Source: Verrucomicrobiota bacterium (GTDB lineage Bacteria; Verrucomicrobiota; Verrucomicrobiia; Opitutales; Opitutaceae). Taken from it: a stretch of 64,000 nucleotides of DNA. Under the pieces are notes generated by a model that searched no databases, was not told the DNA's origin, and saw nothing but the letters and a program-made list of their open reading frames with translations. The stretch is taken from positions 79,958 through 143,957 of the forward strand of contig JAEYWP010000013.1 of assembly GCA_023428905.1 (NCBI GenBank). Direction: 5' to 3'. Numbering within the stretch: position 1 is the first letter of the stretch; the number at the start of each line of letters is the position of its first letter. Shown in pieces: positions 1 through 8,367 of the stretch. Position numbers and translations under genes: made by a program.

Positions 1-99
1 CGTTATGCCCTCAACTACGGCGAGGTCCGCTTCCCCATGCTCCAGCAACTCGTCCGCGACGCCTCGGACAAGTGGTCCCACGCAAAAGCGACGCCTTAA
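1..99 (+). CDS. C-terminal end of an unidentified protein (partial)
   Basis: An open frame enters from the left edge and runs 32 codons to a TAA at 97-99. The visible tail contains YALNYGEVRFPMLQQLV and ends in a charged, hydrophilic stretch. Codon use is GC-rich like the rest of the window, so it is probably the true 3' end of a gene. I do not recognise the family and 32 residues are too few to assign one. The composite repeat begins directly at its stop codon. Confidence 0.55.
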   Translation, partial: RYALNYGEVRFPMLQQLVRDASDKWSHAKATP

Positions 100-478
100 G
101 CTGCGGCAGAGGGAAAGTTACACAGAGGACACGGAGCGGTGACACGGAGGGCACGGAGGCCCGAAAGGCGGCGCAGGAGTTATGATTCGGGATTCGGGAT
201 TCTTGGTTTGGATCGGAATCCAGAAGCGGGCTTCGGCCGGGAGGGCTGCTCCGCGTCGGCGGTGTAACCGAGTGAGTGATACCGACCCAATTCACCCCAT
301 CCCAAACTGCCACGGCCACCGCGATCCCTCCGCCTGCCATCCGAATCACAAATCACACACCAGGAATCCCGGACCCTCACTCGGTTCTCCGTGGCCTCTG
401 TGATCCGCCTCCGTGGCCTCTGTGTAACTTAACCACCGCCGCAGCTTGCAGCACCGCAGCCGGCAGCGGCGTCGCGGG
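97..478. repeat. Intergenic composite repeat in inverted arrangement
   Basis: No gene is seen in this stretch. Left arm (97-140): AAGCTGCGGC, 8 bases, AAGTTACACAGAGG, then CACGGAG; on the opposite strand the right arm (about 455-400) reads AAGCTGCGGC, a spacer, AAGTTACACAGAGG and CACGGAG again. Between the arms lie further CACGGAGG units (to about 158), GATTCGG-type heptamers (184-204) and degenerate inverted heptamers (about 340-372). A related unit occurs at 58023-58120 and a fragment at 63852-63890. It fits a dispersed non-coding repeat or decayed MITE-like element; no transposase frame is inside. Confidence 0.7.
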
Positions 479-1222
479 TTATTTGATACGCTGGTGCAGG
501 TCGACCGGCTTCTGGGCGTTCGAACGCAGCTTCAGGTTCAGCATCTCCACGCCGAAGGCGAAAGCCATGGAGAAGTAGATGTAACCCTTCGGGATGTGGC
601 GCCCGAGCGCCTCGCCCACCAGCGTCACACCGATCAGGATGAGGAAGCTCAAGGCGAGCATCTTCAGGGTCGGGTGGCGGTTGACGAAATCGCTGATCGT
701 CCCGGCGAACGCCAGCATGACCCCGAGCGCGATGACCACCGCCGCGACCATGACCGCGATGTTGTCCGCCATGCCCACGGCGGTGATGACGGAGTCGAGA
801 GAGAACACGATGTCGAGGACCACGATCTGGGCAATCACCGCCGCGAACGAGGCAGCGCGGCCCGGGTTGGCGTGGCCTTCTGCGCCCTCCAGCTTGTCAT
901 GGATCTCATGCACGCTTTTCCCGATGAGGAACAGACCGCCGAGCCCGAGGATCAGGTCGCGGCCGGAGATCGGGTGATTCAGGATCGGAAGCTCGAACAG
1001 AGGGGTGGTCAGCCGCATCAGCCAGGTGATGCTGAAGAGCAGGGCCACGCGGGTGACGAGGGCGAGGAGCAGGCCGGTCTGCCGCGCCTTCGCCTGCCGG
1101 TCGGCGGGAAGTTTGCCCGCCAGGATCGAGATGAAGATGACGTTGTCGATGCCGAGCACGATCTCGAGCGCGGTCAGCGTGAGCAGGGACACCCAGATCT
1201 GCGGATCAGAAAGCCATTCCAT
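479..1222 (-). CDS. TerC-family integral membrane protein
   Basis: A 247-residue polytopic membrane protein of the TerC family, whose members have been linked to tellurite resistance and metal-ion (notably manganese) export; the substrate here cannot be read from sequence. The N-terminus carries the family signature LEIVLGIDNVIFISIL, with an acidic residue inside a membrane segment, and a second copy of that style occurs mid-protein (LDIVFSLDSVITAVGMADN). About seven hydrophobic segments are visible. The length matches short TerC/YkoY-type proteins that lack the C-terminal CBS domains of larger relatives. It is monocistronic, with an 89-bp gap to the next minus-strand gene. Confidence 0.88.
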   Translation of the reverse strand: MEWLSDPQIWVSLLTLTALEIVLGIDNVIFISILAGKLPADRQAKARQTGLLLALVTRVALLFSITWLMRLTTPLFELPILNHPISGRDLILGLGGLFLIGKSVHEIHDKLEGAEGHANPGRAASFAAVIAQIVVLDIVFSLDSVITAVGMADNIAVMVAAVVIALGVMLAFAGTISDFVNRHPTLKMLALSFLILIGVTLVGEALGRHIPKGYIYFSMAFAFGVEMLNLKLRSNAQKPVDLHQRIK

Positions 1223-1311
1223 GGTCCGAGCGAACTAGCGGGGCAGGCCGGACCGCGTCAATGGCGGGTACGGCCGCCGACCCCAAAACCCGGAAATCCC
1301 CGAGGCCGGCG

Positions 1312-2253
1312 TCAAAGGATCCAGGCCATCCCAAACTTGAGCCAGAGCGGGATCAGCAGCACACCCACCACGGTGGTCCCGATCACCACCCGCACCGCCG
1401 TCAAGGGGTGCCCTCCATAGTGCTTCGCGATCACGATGGGCAGGATTCCGGCCGGCATGCCGGCCTGGACCACCAGGACGCGCTTCAACTCTTCCGTTGC
1501 CGGGAGGTACCGGGCCAGGAGCAGGAAAACCAGCGGGTACAGCCCGAGTCGGAGACCCACCGAGCCCAACAGCACCCGGGCGTCAAACAGCTCGCGGGGC
1601 CGGTTGAAATACTGTTCGAGGGTGCCGCCAATCAGGATCAGCCCCAGCGGTACGGCGCAGACCGCGCACTGGTGTATCACGCTCGTCGCGACATCGGGCA
1701 TGCGCGCCCCCAGCCCGGTGAGATTGCCGGCGAGGCCGAGGACGAGGGAGAGGACCATGGGATTGAGCAGCCGCCGCCAGCCCTCCCGCAGGGAGAGCCC
1801 GGAGAGGACGAGAATGCCCACCGTCCAGATCGCGACCTCACAGCCGACATTGTACACCAGCAGCACACCGAGGCTCTCCGTCCCAAACAGCGCCGTCATC
1901 AGCGGGATGGGAATGTAGCCGTAGTTGTTGATCCCCGACGCAAACCCGAAGGTGCGGAGCCCATGCCCCTGGGTCAGCCCAAGCACGCGCGCGACCCACA
2001 GTCCAAACACAATGCTCACCGCGGTCATCCCGGCGGCGATCAGGGGACCGAGCCCAAGGTTGGAGGGCTCCCGCAGCGAGGGGTTGTTCAGGACGTTCTC
2101 AAAGACCAGGCAGGGGTAGAGAAAATTCACCACCATCTTCAGCAGGCTCCCATCCGCCTCCGCCGTCATCCACGCCATCCGGCGGAAGAACACGCCGATG
2201 CCGATCAGCGCAAAGACCGGGAGGATCAGGAGGAGGAGCTGCCAGTAAGACAT
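1312..2253 (-). CDS. AEC-family transporter (auxin-efflux-carrier-like permease)
   Basis: A 313-residue protein with about ten membrane segments and the two-bundle layout of the AEC/PIN-like superfamily (Mem_trans). The N-terminus (LLILPVFALIGIGVFFRR) and the motif VVNFLYPCLVFENVL are typical, and a conserved small-residue segment follows near GFASGINNYGYIPIPL. Bacterial AEC proteins export or import organic acids such as malate or malonate; the substrate here is unknown. The start is the ATG at 2253. The next upstream minus-strand gene, the BaiN-like flavoprotein, ends 35 bp away, so the two could be co-transcribed, although their functions do not suggest a shared pathway. Confidence 0.85.
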   Translation of the reverse strand: MSYWQLLLLILPVFALIGIGVFFRRMAWMTAEADGSLLKMVVNFLYPCLVFENVLNNPSLREPSNLGLGPLIAAGMTAVSIVFGLWVARVLGLTQGHGLRTFGFASGINNYGYIPIPLMTALFGTESLGVLLVYNVGCEVAIWTVGILVLSGLSLREGWRRLLNPMVLSLVLGLAGNLTGLGARMPDVATSVIHQCAVCAVPLGLILIGGTLEQYFNRPRELFDARVLLGSVGLRLGLYPLVFLLLARYLPATEELKRVLVVQAGMPAGILPIVIAKHYGGHPLTAVRVVIGTTVVGVLLIPLWLKFGMAWIL

Positions 2254-2288
2254 GGACGCGCGAGTCTCCGGAAGACGGGCAGGGCCGT

Positions 2289-3527
2289 CTATCCCGAAGA
2301 TTGTGCCATCGCCACCCCGGCGAGGTGCCCGGTGGTCCAGGCCGCCTGGAAGTTGAAACCGCCGGTGATGCCGTCGATGTCCAGCACCTCGCCCGCGAAA
2401 TGAAGGCCGGGACAGATCCGGCTTTCCAGGGTGCGGAAATCCACCTCCGCCAGTTTCACCCCGCCGCAGGTCACGAATTCCTCCTTGTTTGTGCTCTTGC
2501 CGTCCACGTGGAACTCACCCGCCGTCAACTGCGCGGCCAGGGCGTTCATCCCGGCATTCGAGACGGAGGTCCAGGGAGTTTCCGCCGCCAGGCCGCCCGC
2601 GGCAACCAGCCGCTCCCACAGACGCTGAGGCACCCCGCGGACCGGGGTGTTGCCCACCTGCCGCCGCGCGTGCTGGCTTCGCACCTGCGCCAGGTCGGCG
2701 CGCACCGCCTCCAGGGAGGCACCTCCACACCAGTTCACCGCCAGCGGGAAACGGTACTCCAACCCCTGAATCTCCCGCGCTCCCCAGGCGGAAAGCCGGA
2801 GAATGGCCGGCCCGCTCAGACCCCAATGCGTCACCAGCACGGGCCCCCGTTCCGACCGCTTGGTCAGCCCGACCGAGACCACCGCATCCGCGACGGAAAT
2901 GCCCGCCAGCCCGCGGATCCGGTCATCGGATACGTTGAAGGTGAAGAGTGACGGAGCGAGGGGTTCGATGGTGTGGCCGAGCGCCTGCGCAAGGGTGTGA
3001 CCGGCGGAGCCGCGGGTGCCTCCGGTGGCGAGCAAGAGGCGGTCGCAGGCGAGGTGTTCACCGCCGACCAGCCCGACCGTGAAACCGCCTTCCTCGCGCC
3101 GCTTTACCGACGCCAGGCTGGAGCGGGTCCGCAGTTTCACACCGGCGCGTGCCGCCACCCCCAGCAGGCAGTTGACGATGGTCTCGCTGCTGTCGGTCAC
3201 CGGAAACATCCGCCCGTCGGCCTCCGTCTTCAGCTCCACGCCATGCGCGGCAAACCATGCGACCGTGTCACGCGGTTGGAAGCGGTGAAAGGCGCCCAGC
3301 AGTTCGCGTCCGCCGCGCGGATACCGTTTGACGAGGTCGCGCGGCTCAAAGCAGGCATGCGTGACGTTGCATCGCCCGCCCCCGGAGACGCGCACCTTGG
3401 CCAGGGGATGCGCTGTCGCCTCCAGCAGCAACACCTCGGCGGAGGGGTTGGTCTCGATGCAGGCGATCGCCGCGAAGAAGCCGGCGGCTCCTCCTCCGGC
3501 AATGACGACACGTGCGGGGGACGACAT
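2289..3527 (-). CDS. BaiN/HI0933-like FAD-dependent oxidoreductase
   Basis: A 412-residue flavoprotein of the HI0933/YhiN/BaiN family. The N-terminal Rossmann motif VVIAGGGAAGFFAAIACIE (residues about 7-25) binds FAD, and the family-specific VSGGGRCNVTHAC follows near residue 50. The C-terminal CPGLHFAGEVLDIDG and GGFNFQAAWTTGHLAG are the second FAD-contact region. Members are cytoplasmic and mostly uncharacterised; one was named for bile-acid dehydroxylation, which should not be assumed here. Length is normal and no key motif is missing. Confidence 0.88.
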   Translation of the reverse strand: MSSPARVVIAGGGAAGFFAAIACIETNPSAEVLLLEATAHPLAKVRVSGGGRCNVTHACFEPRDLVKRYPRGGRELLGAFHRFQPRDTVAWFAAHGVELKTEADGRMFPVTDSSETIVNCLLGVAARAGVKLRTRSSLASVKRREEGGFTVGLVGGEHLACDRLLLATGGTRGSAGHTLAQALGHTIEPLAPSLFTFNVSDDRIRGLAGISVADAVVSVGLTKRSERGPVLVTHWGLSGPAILRLSAWGAREIQGLEYRFPLAVNWCGGASLEAVRADLAQVRSQHARRQVGNTPVRGVPQRLWERLVAAGGLAAETPWTSVSNAGMNALAAQLTAGEFHVDGKSTNKEEFVTCGGVKLAEVDFRTLESRICPGLHFAGEVLDIDGITGGFNFQAAWTTGHLAGVAMAQSSG

Positions 3528-3642
3528 GCACGGAGGAAGGTGGCTGGGGTGGACGCCAGCAAACCTTCTCTCTCAGGCCCTGGCAGGGCGACAGGGGCAC
3601 GGTCCGCCTCTCCAAGGACCGTCTCCACTGAAAACGGTCGGC

Positions 3643-4116
3643 TCAACCCAGGAAATGGCCCCGGAGTGCGTCCACCGGCTGGCCGACGAGGTTTTTGGGC
3701 AGCGATTTTCCCAAACGAGCCTTCACCGAGGCGGAGAGAGATTCCAATACCGCGTTATGCGAGTCTGGCGGAGCGGCGAAGTCCCAGGTACCCCGCGGGT
3801 GTTCCTGGAGGAAGCTCTCGATCGCCTGGGCGAGGTCGCGGACCTGCTTGCGGTCGACCTCCCGGGCGAGAGGCAGGCGCTCGTCGATCGACATGCCCGT
3901 CCGCGCCGTCGGTGCGCCCGCGCCCCCGGCCTGCTGTTTGGAGCTCTGGAAGCGGCCCGCCGCGTCAGCCTCGTCGTCCGTGTAGTTGCGGAAACCCGAC
4001 GGAAACTCCAGCGCCTGCTCGAGGGTGAGGCCGGGTGTCATCTGCTCGGGGTCGTTGCGCTCCTGGTAGAACTTCAGATGGCCGCGGTCGGCGAGAATGA
4101 TGTAGTGTTCACTCAT
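3643..4116 (-). CDS. Host-attachment-family protein (Host_attach/baeRF-like)
   Basis: A 157-residue soluble protein beginning MSEHYIILADRGHLKFYQ and ending with APPDSHNAVLESLSASVKARL and VGQPVDALRGHF. This matches the family named for an Agrobacterium plant-attachment gene, now thought to be related to eRF1/baeRF ribosome-associated folds; its biochemical role is not settled. I chose the ATG at 4116 because the conserved LADRG strand starts there; a 30-residue upstream extension is Pro/Arg-rich and unlike the family. No Shine-Dalgarno sequence is visible. The 189-bp gap upstream shows no gene. Confidence 0.65.
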   Translation of the reverse strand: MSEHYIILADRGHLKFYQERNDPEQMTPGLTLEQALEFPSGFRNYTDDEADAAGRFQSSKQQAGGAGAPTARTGMSIDERLPLAREVDRKQVRDLAQAIESFLQEHPRGTWDFAAPPDSHNAVLESLSASVKARLGKSLPKNLVGQPVDALRGHFLG

Positions 4117-4305
4117 GACAGGGGAGGTTGAGGTTTGCGCTCCGGCCGGCGGGGAAGCGCGTGCATGAGGGCGCGGACCCACGCACGCAGTCCGCGTTCC
4201 CGTCATCGCCCCCGGTGCAGGATTTCCCGATGGAGGAACAGGGCGATTTTTTGGCAGGAACAGGACCGTGTGCCCGCTGAGGGCAGCGCGCTCCTCAACC
4301 GCAGC

Positions 4306-5328
4306 TCAACCCTTGCGCTTTTTCTTCTGCCCGCCCGGCTCGCCCACGGAGACCTGGGCTGACTTGTCGGCGGGATCAAACTCGACCTCGATGTCGACGA
4401 CCTTGGCGAAGAATCGGGTGGGCGACGCGGCGTGGAGCACCGTCTCCACACTGTGCATCGTCATCACCAGCAGGCCGCCCCGGCGGGTGATTTTCATGTC
4501 CTCGTAGTCACCCACGTAGCTGTCGAGCGTGGCGTCTGGCAGGTAATACTCGGGGCGCGACGGCCGGCCGAGCTCACGCACCCACACATTGCGGTAGCGC
4601 ACGGGGTTTCCGTGGTCCTGCAGGGCGATCGGAAGCTTTTCGGGATGCTGCTGGAAGGGCGGGCGGCTCATCCAGCCGGTTTCGCCGATCAGCTCGCGGT
4701 TGTGCTGGATCAACACGCCGTTGTGAAACGCGGTCATGCGCGCGGGCGATTTGAGGGAGCCGTCCTCGTGAAAACGGGGCGGAGTCCAGAGGATGTCATA
4801 GGTCTGCCATTCGCCCGGGGGGCGTGAGGCGTTCACCAGGGGCGGGAACTGGTTGTAGATCGAGCCGCAAGAGCCGTCCGCGTAGGTCTTGTTTTGATAC
4901 GAATCGAGGACCTGGATCTCGTAGCGACCCATGCCGAAGAAGACGCCGCTGTTGCCCCGGCCCTGGCTGGAACCCTTTACCGCCGCGGGAGTGGCAAACT
5001 CGATGTGCAGCTGGCATTCGCCGAACGACTGCAGGGTGCGGACATACCCGCTCCCCGGGACGCACTCCATCGCACCGTCCTTCACGATCCATTTGGACGG
5101 TTTGCCCTCCATCGAGACCCAGCCATTGAGCGAGTTGCCATCGAAGAGGACGACCGCGTCCGACGGCGGGCGTCCCGGCTCCTGCGCGGTGCTGGCCGTG
5201 CCCGGATCCACCACCGGCGGCAGCGGGCGGTTGCGGTCGTGGCCGAGCCACTGCTCTCCGGCAGGGAGGACCAGTGCGCTGAGGGTGAAAAGGAGGAAAC
5301 AAGCCAGGTTCTTGGATACGGGGGACAT
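4306..5328 (-). CDS. Secreted DUF1080 (3-keto-disaccharide hydrolase-like) protein
   Basis: A 340-residue protein with an N-terminal signal peptide (NLACFLLFTLSALVLPAGE). The DUF1080 concanavalin-like domain runs from about residue 58 (VLFDGNSLNGW) to 255, with GNSGVFFGMGRYEIQVLDS and GSIYNQFPPLVNASRPPGEW as the characteristic core. Family members cleave 3-keto-glycosides or bind polysaccharide and are abundant in Verrucomicrobiota and Planctomycetota. About 85 C-terminal residues beyond the domain end in a Lys-rich tail (GQKKKRKG) and have no assignment. It stands alone, divergent from trhO. Confidence 0.85.
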   Translation of the reverse strand: MSPVSKNLACFLLFTLSALVLPAGEQWLGHDRNRPLPPVVDPGTASTAQEPGRPPSDAVVLFDGNSLNGWVSMEGKPSKWIVKDGAMECVPGSGYVRTLQSFGECQLHIEFATPAAVKGSSQGRGNSGVFFGMGRYEIQVLDSYQNKTYADGSCGSIYNQFPPLVNASRPPGEWQTYDILWTPPRFHEDGSLKSPARMTAFHNGVLIQHNRELIGETGWMSRPPFQQHPEKLPIALQDHGNPVRYRNVWVRELGRPSRPEYYLPDATLDSYVGDYEDMKITRRGGLLVMTMHSVETVLHAASPTRFFAKVVDIEVEFDPADKSAQVSVGEPGGQKKKRKG

Positions 5329-5485
5329 GGTGTGGAGGGGTCCTGCAGCCTATCGACTCGACCCGTCCCGGGAAGGAGAAAGTCCCGAGGAATTTCCGGG
5401 AAAGCAGGTACAGGACTTTGAGAGGCCGGGAGGTGTGTCCTTGCACGCCGCCCGCGCCCCACGCCACAGTCCTGCGTCTTCGCCC

Positions 5486-6208
5486 ATGTCGTCGGTCCTC
5501 AATCTCTCCGCCTACCGCTTCACTCCTCTCGACGGCTTGCCGGCGCTGAAAGCGCGCCTGCTGGAGGCGTCCGTGGCTTCTGGCCTGAAAGGCACGATCC
5601 TCCTCAGTCCCGAGGGCATCAACCTCTTCGTGGCTGGTGAACGAACCGCGGTGGCGGCACTGCTGCAGCTGCTCCAGGCGATTCCCGGGCTCGAGGGCCT
5701 CACGGGCAAGGAAAGCCTCAGTGACAGGCAGCCCTTCGGGCACATGCGGGTGAAGATCAAGCGCGAGATCATCGCCTTCGGCGTGGACGGGATCGATCCG
5801 GCCCGCAAGCCGGCCCCGAAGCTGCCGGCGCACCTGCTCAAGCAGTGGCTGGACGAGGGCCGCCGCATCACATTGCTGGATACGCGCAACGACTACGAGA
5901 TCGCCCACGGCACGTTTCGCGGGGCGGTGCCGGCCGGGATCCGTCGTTTCCGGGATTTTCCGGCCGCGGTGCAGCGCCTGCCCGCCGCGCTCAAGGACCA
6001 GCCGGTGGTGATGTTTTGCACCGGTGGGATCCGGTGTGAAAAAGCCGGGCCGCTGATGGAGCGCGAGGGGTTTACCGTCTACCAGCTCGACGGCGGCATC
6101 CTGAAATATTTCGAGGAGTGCGGGGACGCACACTTCGAGGGGACCTGTTATGTGTTCGACGAGCGGGAGGGCGTCGACGCCGCCCTGAAGCCCCACCGCC
6201 CGGCCTGA
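5486..6208 (+). CDS. trhO: tRNA uridine(34) hydroxylase TrhO (YceA, rhodanese-like)
   Basis: A 240-residue protein with an acylphosphatase-like N-terminal domain (MSSVLNLSAYRF to about 95) and a rhodanese domain whose active loop is CTGGIRCEK (Cys178, Cys184). This matches TrhO, which makes 5-hydroxyuridine at the wobble base of certain tRNAs using prephenate-derived chemistry and oxygen. The downstream motif YQLDGGILKYFEECG is also diagnostic. At 240 residues it is shorter than the E. coli protein and lacks most of the C-terminal extension; such short forms are common. The ATG at 5486 was chosen because homology begins there; the open frame extends upstream without similarity. Confidence 0.85.
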   Translation: MSSVLNLSAYRFTPLDGLPALKARLLEASVASGLKGTILLSPEGINLFVAGERTAVAALLQLLQAIPGLEGLTGKESLSDRQPFGHMRVKIKREIIAFGVDGIDPARKPAPKLPAHLLKQWLDEGRRITLLDTRNDYEIAHGTFRGAVPAGIRRFRDFPAAVQRLPAALKDQPVVMFCTGGIRCEKAGPLMEREGFTVYQLDGGILKYFEECGDAHFEGTCYVFDEREGVDAALKPHRPA

Positions 6209-6222
6209 CCGGCCACTTCTGC

Positions 6223-7182
6223 ATGCCAACACGCCGCACCCGCTCGTCCCGCTCCGGCCCGTCTTTCCCGCGCCTGAAGCTGGCCCTGTGGTTCAACGCC
6301 ATGCTGGCGGCGGCCCTGGGCCTCTGGTTTGTCCTCCAGCCGCCCGACCGTCGCGCGGAGGTGACGCAGCTGCTCGAGAACGCCCTGCGCGATGACAAGC
6401 AGGTGCGCCTCACCGACGTGGTATGGGACCTGTATCAGTTTTATTATGGCGGCGGGTACGTCATCGCGCCGGAAGTGGCCGCGGAAGCGCACGCCATCGG
6501 GGGGCTGCCGGACAGCGCCAGCCTCGCCCACCCGGTCCGCACCCTGCCCAACACCGGCTACACCGTGGGTTACAGCGACAGCCTGGGCAGTCCGGTCTGG
6601 GCCGCGTATCGTGTTGCGGATACGCAGGAGCGGCGGACGGCGCCGGAGCGCCCGGACCGGTTTGAGGTCGACCGCCGCACCAGCGCGCGGGTCGGGCCCG
6701 AGGTGTACACCGGGTCGGGGTTTGACCGCGGCCACCTTGCTCCCAACTACGCGATTGCGACGCGCTACGGTGACAGGGCGCAGCGCGAAACTTTCCTGAT
6801 GTCGAACATCGTGCCCCAGCGGCCCGGGCTGAACAGCGGGGCCTGGCGGGAGCTGGAGCAGCGTATCGCCATCAACTACCCCGCCCGTTATGGGGAGGTG
6901 TGGGTGGTGGCGGGTCCGATCTTTCGCTCTCCGGTGCAGCGTCTGCGCAATGCTGCTGCTGTGCCCGAGGCCTTCTTCATGATCATCGCCGATCTTTCCG
7001 GCGACCGCCTGCGGGCGCAGGCCTTCGTTTTTCCCCAGGATTTCCCGGCGGCCACCGATCCGAGTGTGGCACTCGTCTCGGTGGACGAGATCGAGGCGCG
7101 CACCGGGCTTGATTTTTTCCCCGCTCTCCCGGACGTGGCGGAGGCAAACCTCGAGTCCCACCGGCCTTCGAGGGCCTGGTGA
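6223..7182 (+). CDS. Membrane-anchored DNA/RNA non-specific endonuclease (NUC1 family)
   Basis: A 319-residue protein with one N-terminal membrane segment (about residues 19-38, LKLALWFNAMLAAALGLWFV) and a periplasmic betabetaalpha-metal nuclease domain. The catalytic DRGH (Asp168-His171, in SGFDRGHLAPNY) and the metal-binding Asn of FLMSNIVPQ are intact, with the expected LNSGAWRELEQ downstream. The family degrades DNA and RNA without sequence preference and uses Mg2+. It starts 14 bp after trhO and may be transcribed with it. Likely roles are nutrient scavenging or destruction of incoming DNA; no immunity protein is visible, consistent with a periplasmic location. Confidence 0.87.
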   Translation: MPTRRTRSSRSGPSFPRLKLALWFNAMLAAALGLWFVLQPPDRRAEVTQLLENALRDDKQVRLTDVVWDLYQFYYGGGYVIAPEVAAEAHAIGGLPDSASLAHPVRTLPNTGYTVGYSDSLGSPVWAAYRVADTQERRTAPERPDRFEVDRRTSARVGPEVYTGSGFDRGHLAPNYAIATRYGDRAQRETFLMSNIVPQRPGLNSGAWRELEQRIAINYPARYGEVWVVAGPIFRSPVQRLRNAAAVPEAFFMIIADLSGDRLRAQAFVFPQDFPAATDPSVALVSVDEIEARTGLDFFPALPDVAEANLESHRPSRAW

Positions 7183-7183
7183 C

Positions 7184-7951
7184 TCACTCGGTCGGGGCGG
7201 GCAGGAATTTGACCGAGGCCGCGCCCTGAGTGATGGCGGGCAGGCCGCGGCTTGTCGGAGGCTCGAAGGACCAGAGCAGAACAGCCTCCATCGCCAGCGC
7301 GGCGAGTTCGGGCGTGGGCGCGGCGTCGGCATTGGGGCAGTGGACCTGACCCTGGTCGTCCACAAAAAACGTCACCGCGACGCGGGGCGGAGCCTCTCCG
7401 GGCTTGACCGCATAACCGGCCGGAAGGCGCGGAAGGGAGACCGCGGCGAGACGGAGTTTGGAGTCCAGCTCCGCCTCGGGCGTCACCGTATGGACGAGTT
7501 TCGGGGTGATACCACGACGCTGCGCGGCATCGAGGGTGGTCATGGCAATGTCGCCGATGTCGAACTGGTAGCGAAACTCCATCCGCCCCGGCACGGGCAC
7601 GCCGCGCAGCCGCGCCGGCTGAAAGCTGAGGGTGCGGACCTCCTCCTCCAGCGCCTTGCCGAAGGCGTGGTCGGTGTAGCTGGTCACGAACACATCGCGC
7701 AACGTGCCATCCGCGCCGATGTACACGGCGACGGAGGCGGTGCCAGTAGGCACAACGCGAGCACGCGCCGAACCCGGAAATTCCACGCGAAGGTCCGGCT
7801 CCTTGGGAGCCAGGGCCACCGGCGTATAACCCTTGGGTGGGCGGGCGGGTTTTTCGCGCGCGGTCGCGCTAAAAGGAAACACAGCGGCCGCCGCAGCAAG
7901 CAGCATCGCGAGCGAGGGAATGCGGAGAGAGAAGAAAGCGAAGCGGAGCAT
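7184..7951 (-). CDS. Periplasmic protein with two TonB_C-like domains
   Basis: A 255-residue protein starting with a signal peptide (MLRFAFFSLRIPSLAML ending near FSATARE) followed by two TonB C-terminal-type domains: about 50-135 (SVAVYIGADGTLRDVFV, LEEEVRTLSFQPARLRG) and about 165-250 (VAVTFFVDDQGQVHC, WSFEPPTSRGLP). It lacks the uncleaved anchor and Pro-rich spacer of a classical TonB, so an energy-transducing role is doubtful. It may be a lone periplasmic binding module. The ATG at 7951 was preferred over an in-frame upstream extension because it places the signal peptide at the N-terminus. Its stop lies against the convergent nuclease gene. Confidence 0.7.
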   Translation of the reverse strand: MLRFAFFSLRIPSLAMLLAAAAAVFPFSATAREKPARPPKGYTPVALAPKEPDLRVEFPGSARARVVPTGTASVAVYIGADGTLRDVFVTSYTDHAFGKALEEEVRTLSFQPARLRGVPVPGRMEFRYQFDIGDIAMTTLDAAQRRGITPKLVHTVTPEAELDSKLRLAAVSLPRLPAGYAVKPGEAPPRVAVTFFVDDQGQVHCPNADAAPTPELAALAMEAVLLWSFEPPTSRGLPAITQGAASVKFLPAPTE

Positions 7952-8367
7952 GAGAGGCAGGGGTAAAGCGGCGGGGTGTCCAAGTAGGCGGAGGCAGAGG
8001 GGTCGTGGGTCCAGGTAGACCGGGGGGCAGCTGGGGTCGCACGATGGGGAGGGCGCGAGGCCCAGTCTGTATCCAAGCGCAATCGTGGCAGTCTCCCTGG
8101 CCTCGGGCAATACTGCTTCCCGCACCTGCGGCCCGGGCCTTTGGGCTGCCCGAGTCGCACGCGGCGTGAGGGCACGCCGCCCACATCGGAAACGCTGCGG
8201 TCCGCTCAGGAGGTAGGCACGCCTCCACAAAAAAACCGCCGGCGCTGTGCGTCTCGGACGCGCTGCGGCACTTGCGTCCGCGTCGGTCGCGCTCAGCGTC
8301 GTGCCTCCGGTCTCTCTCGAGCGCACGGTTTCATCCGATCCGGTGGGCTCACCCGAGGCCGAACGCC
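7952..8367. other. Divergent intergenic region (416 bp)
   Basis: The stretch separates the divergent TonB_C-domain gene and the MFS gene and should hold both promoters. It is GC-rich, with an A6 run near 8228-8233. I see no convincing gene, hairpin terminator, sigma-54 or sigma-28 element, and none of the dispersed repeats. Confidence 0.5.

Noticed and set aside
446..2403. Long open frames antisense to the TerC and AEC genes
   Set aside because: They mirror GC-rich codons of the real genes, are rich in Arg/Pro/His/Gln and show no family motif; the minus-strand membrane proteins are unmistakable.
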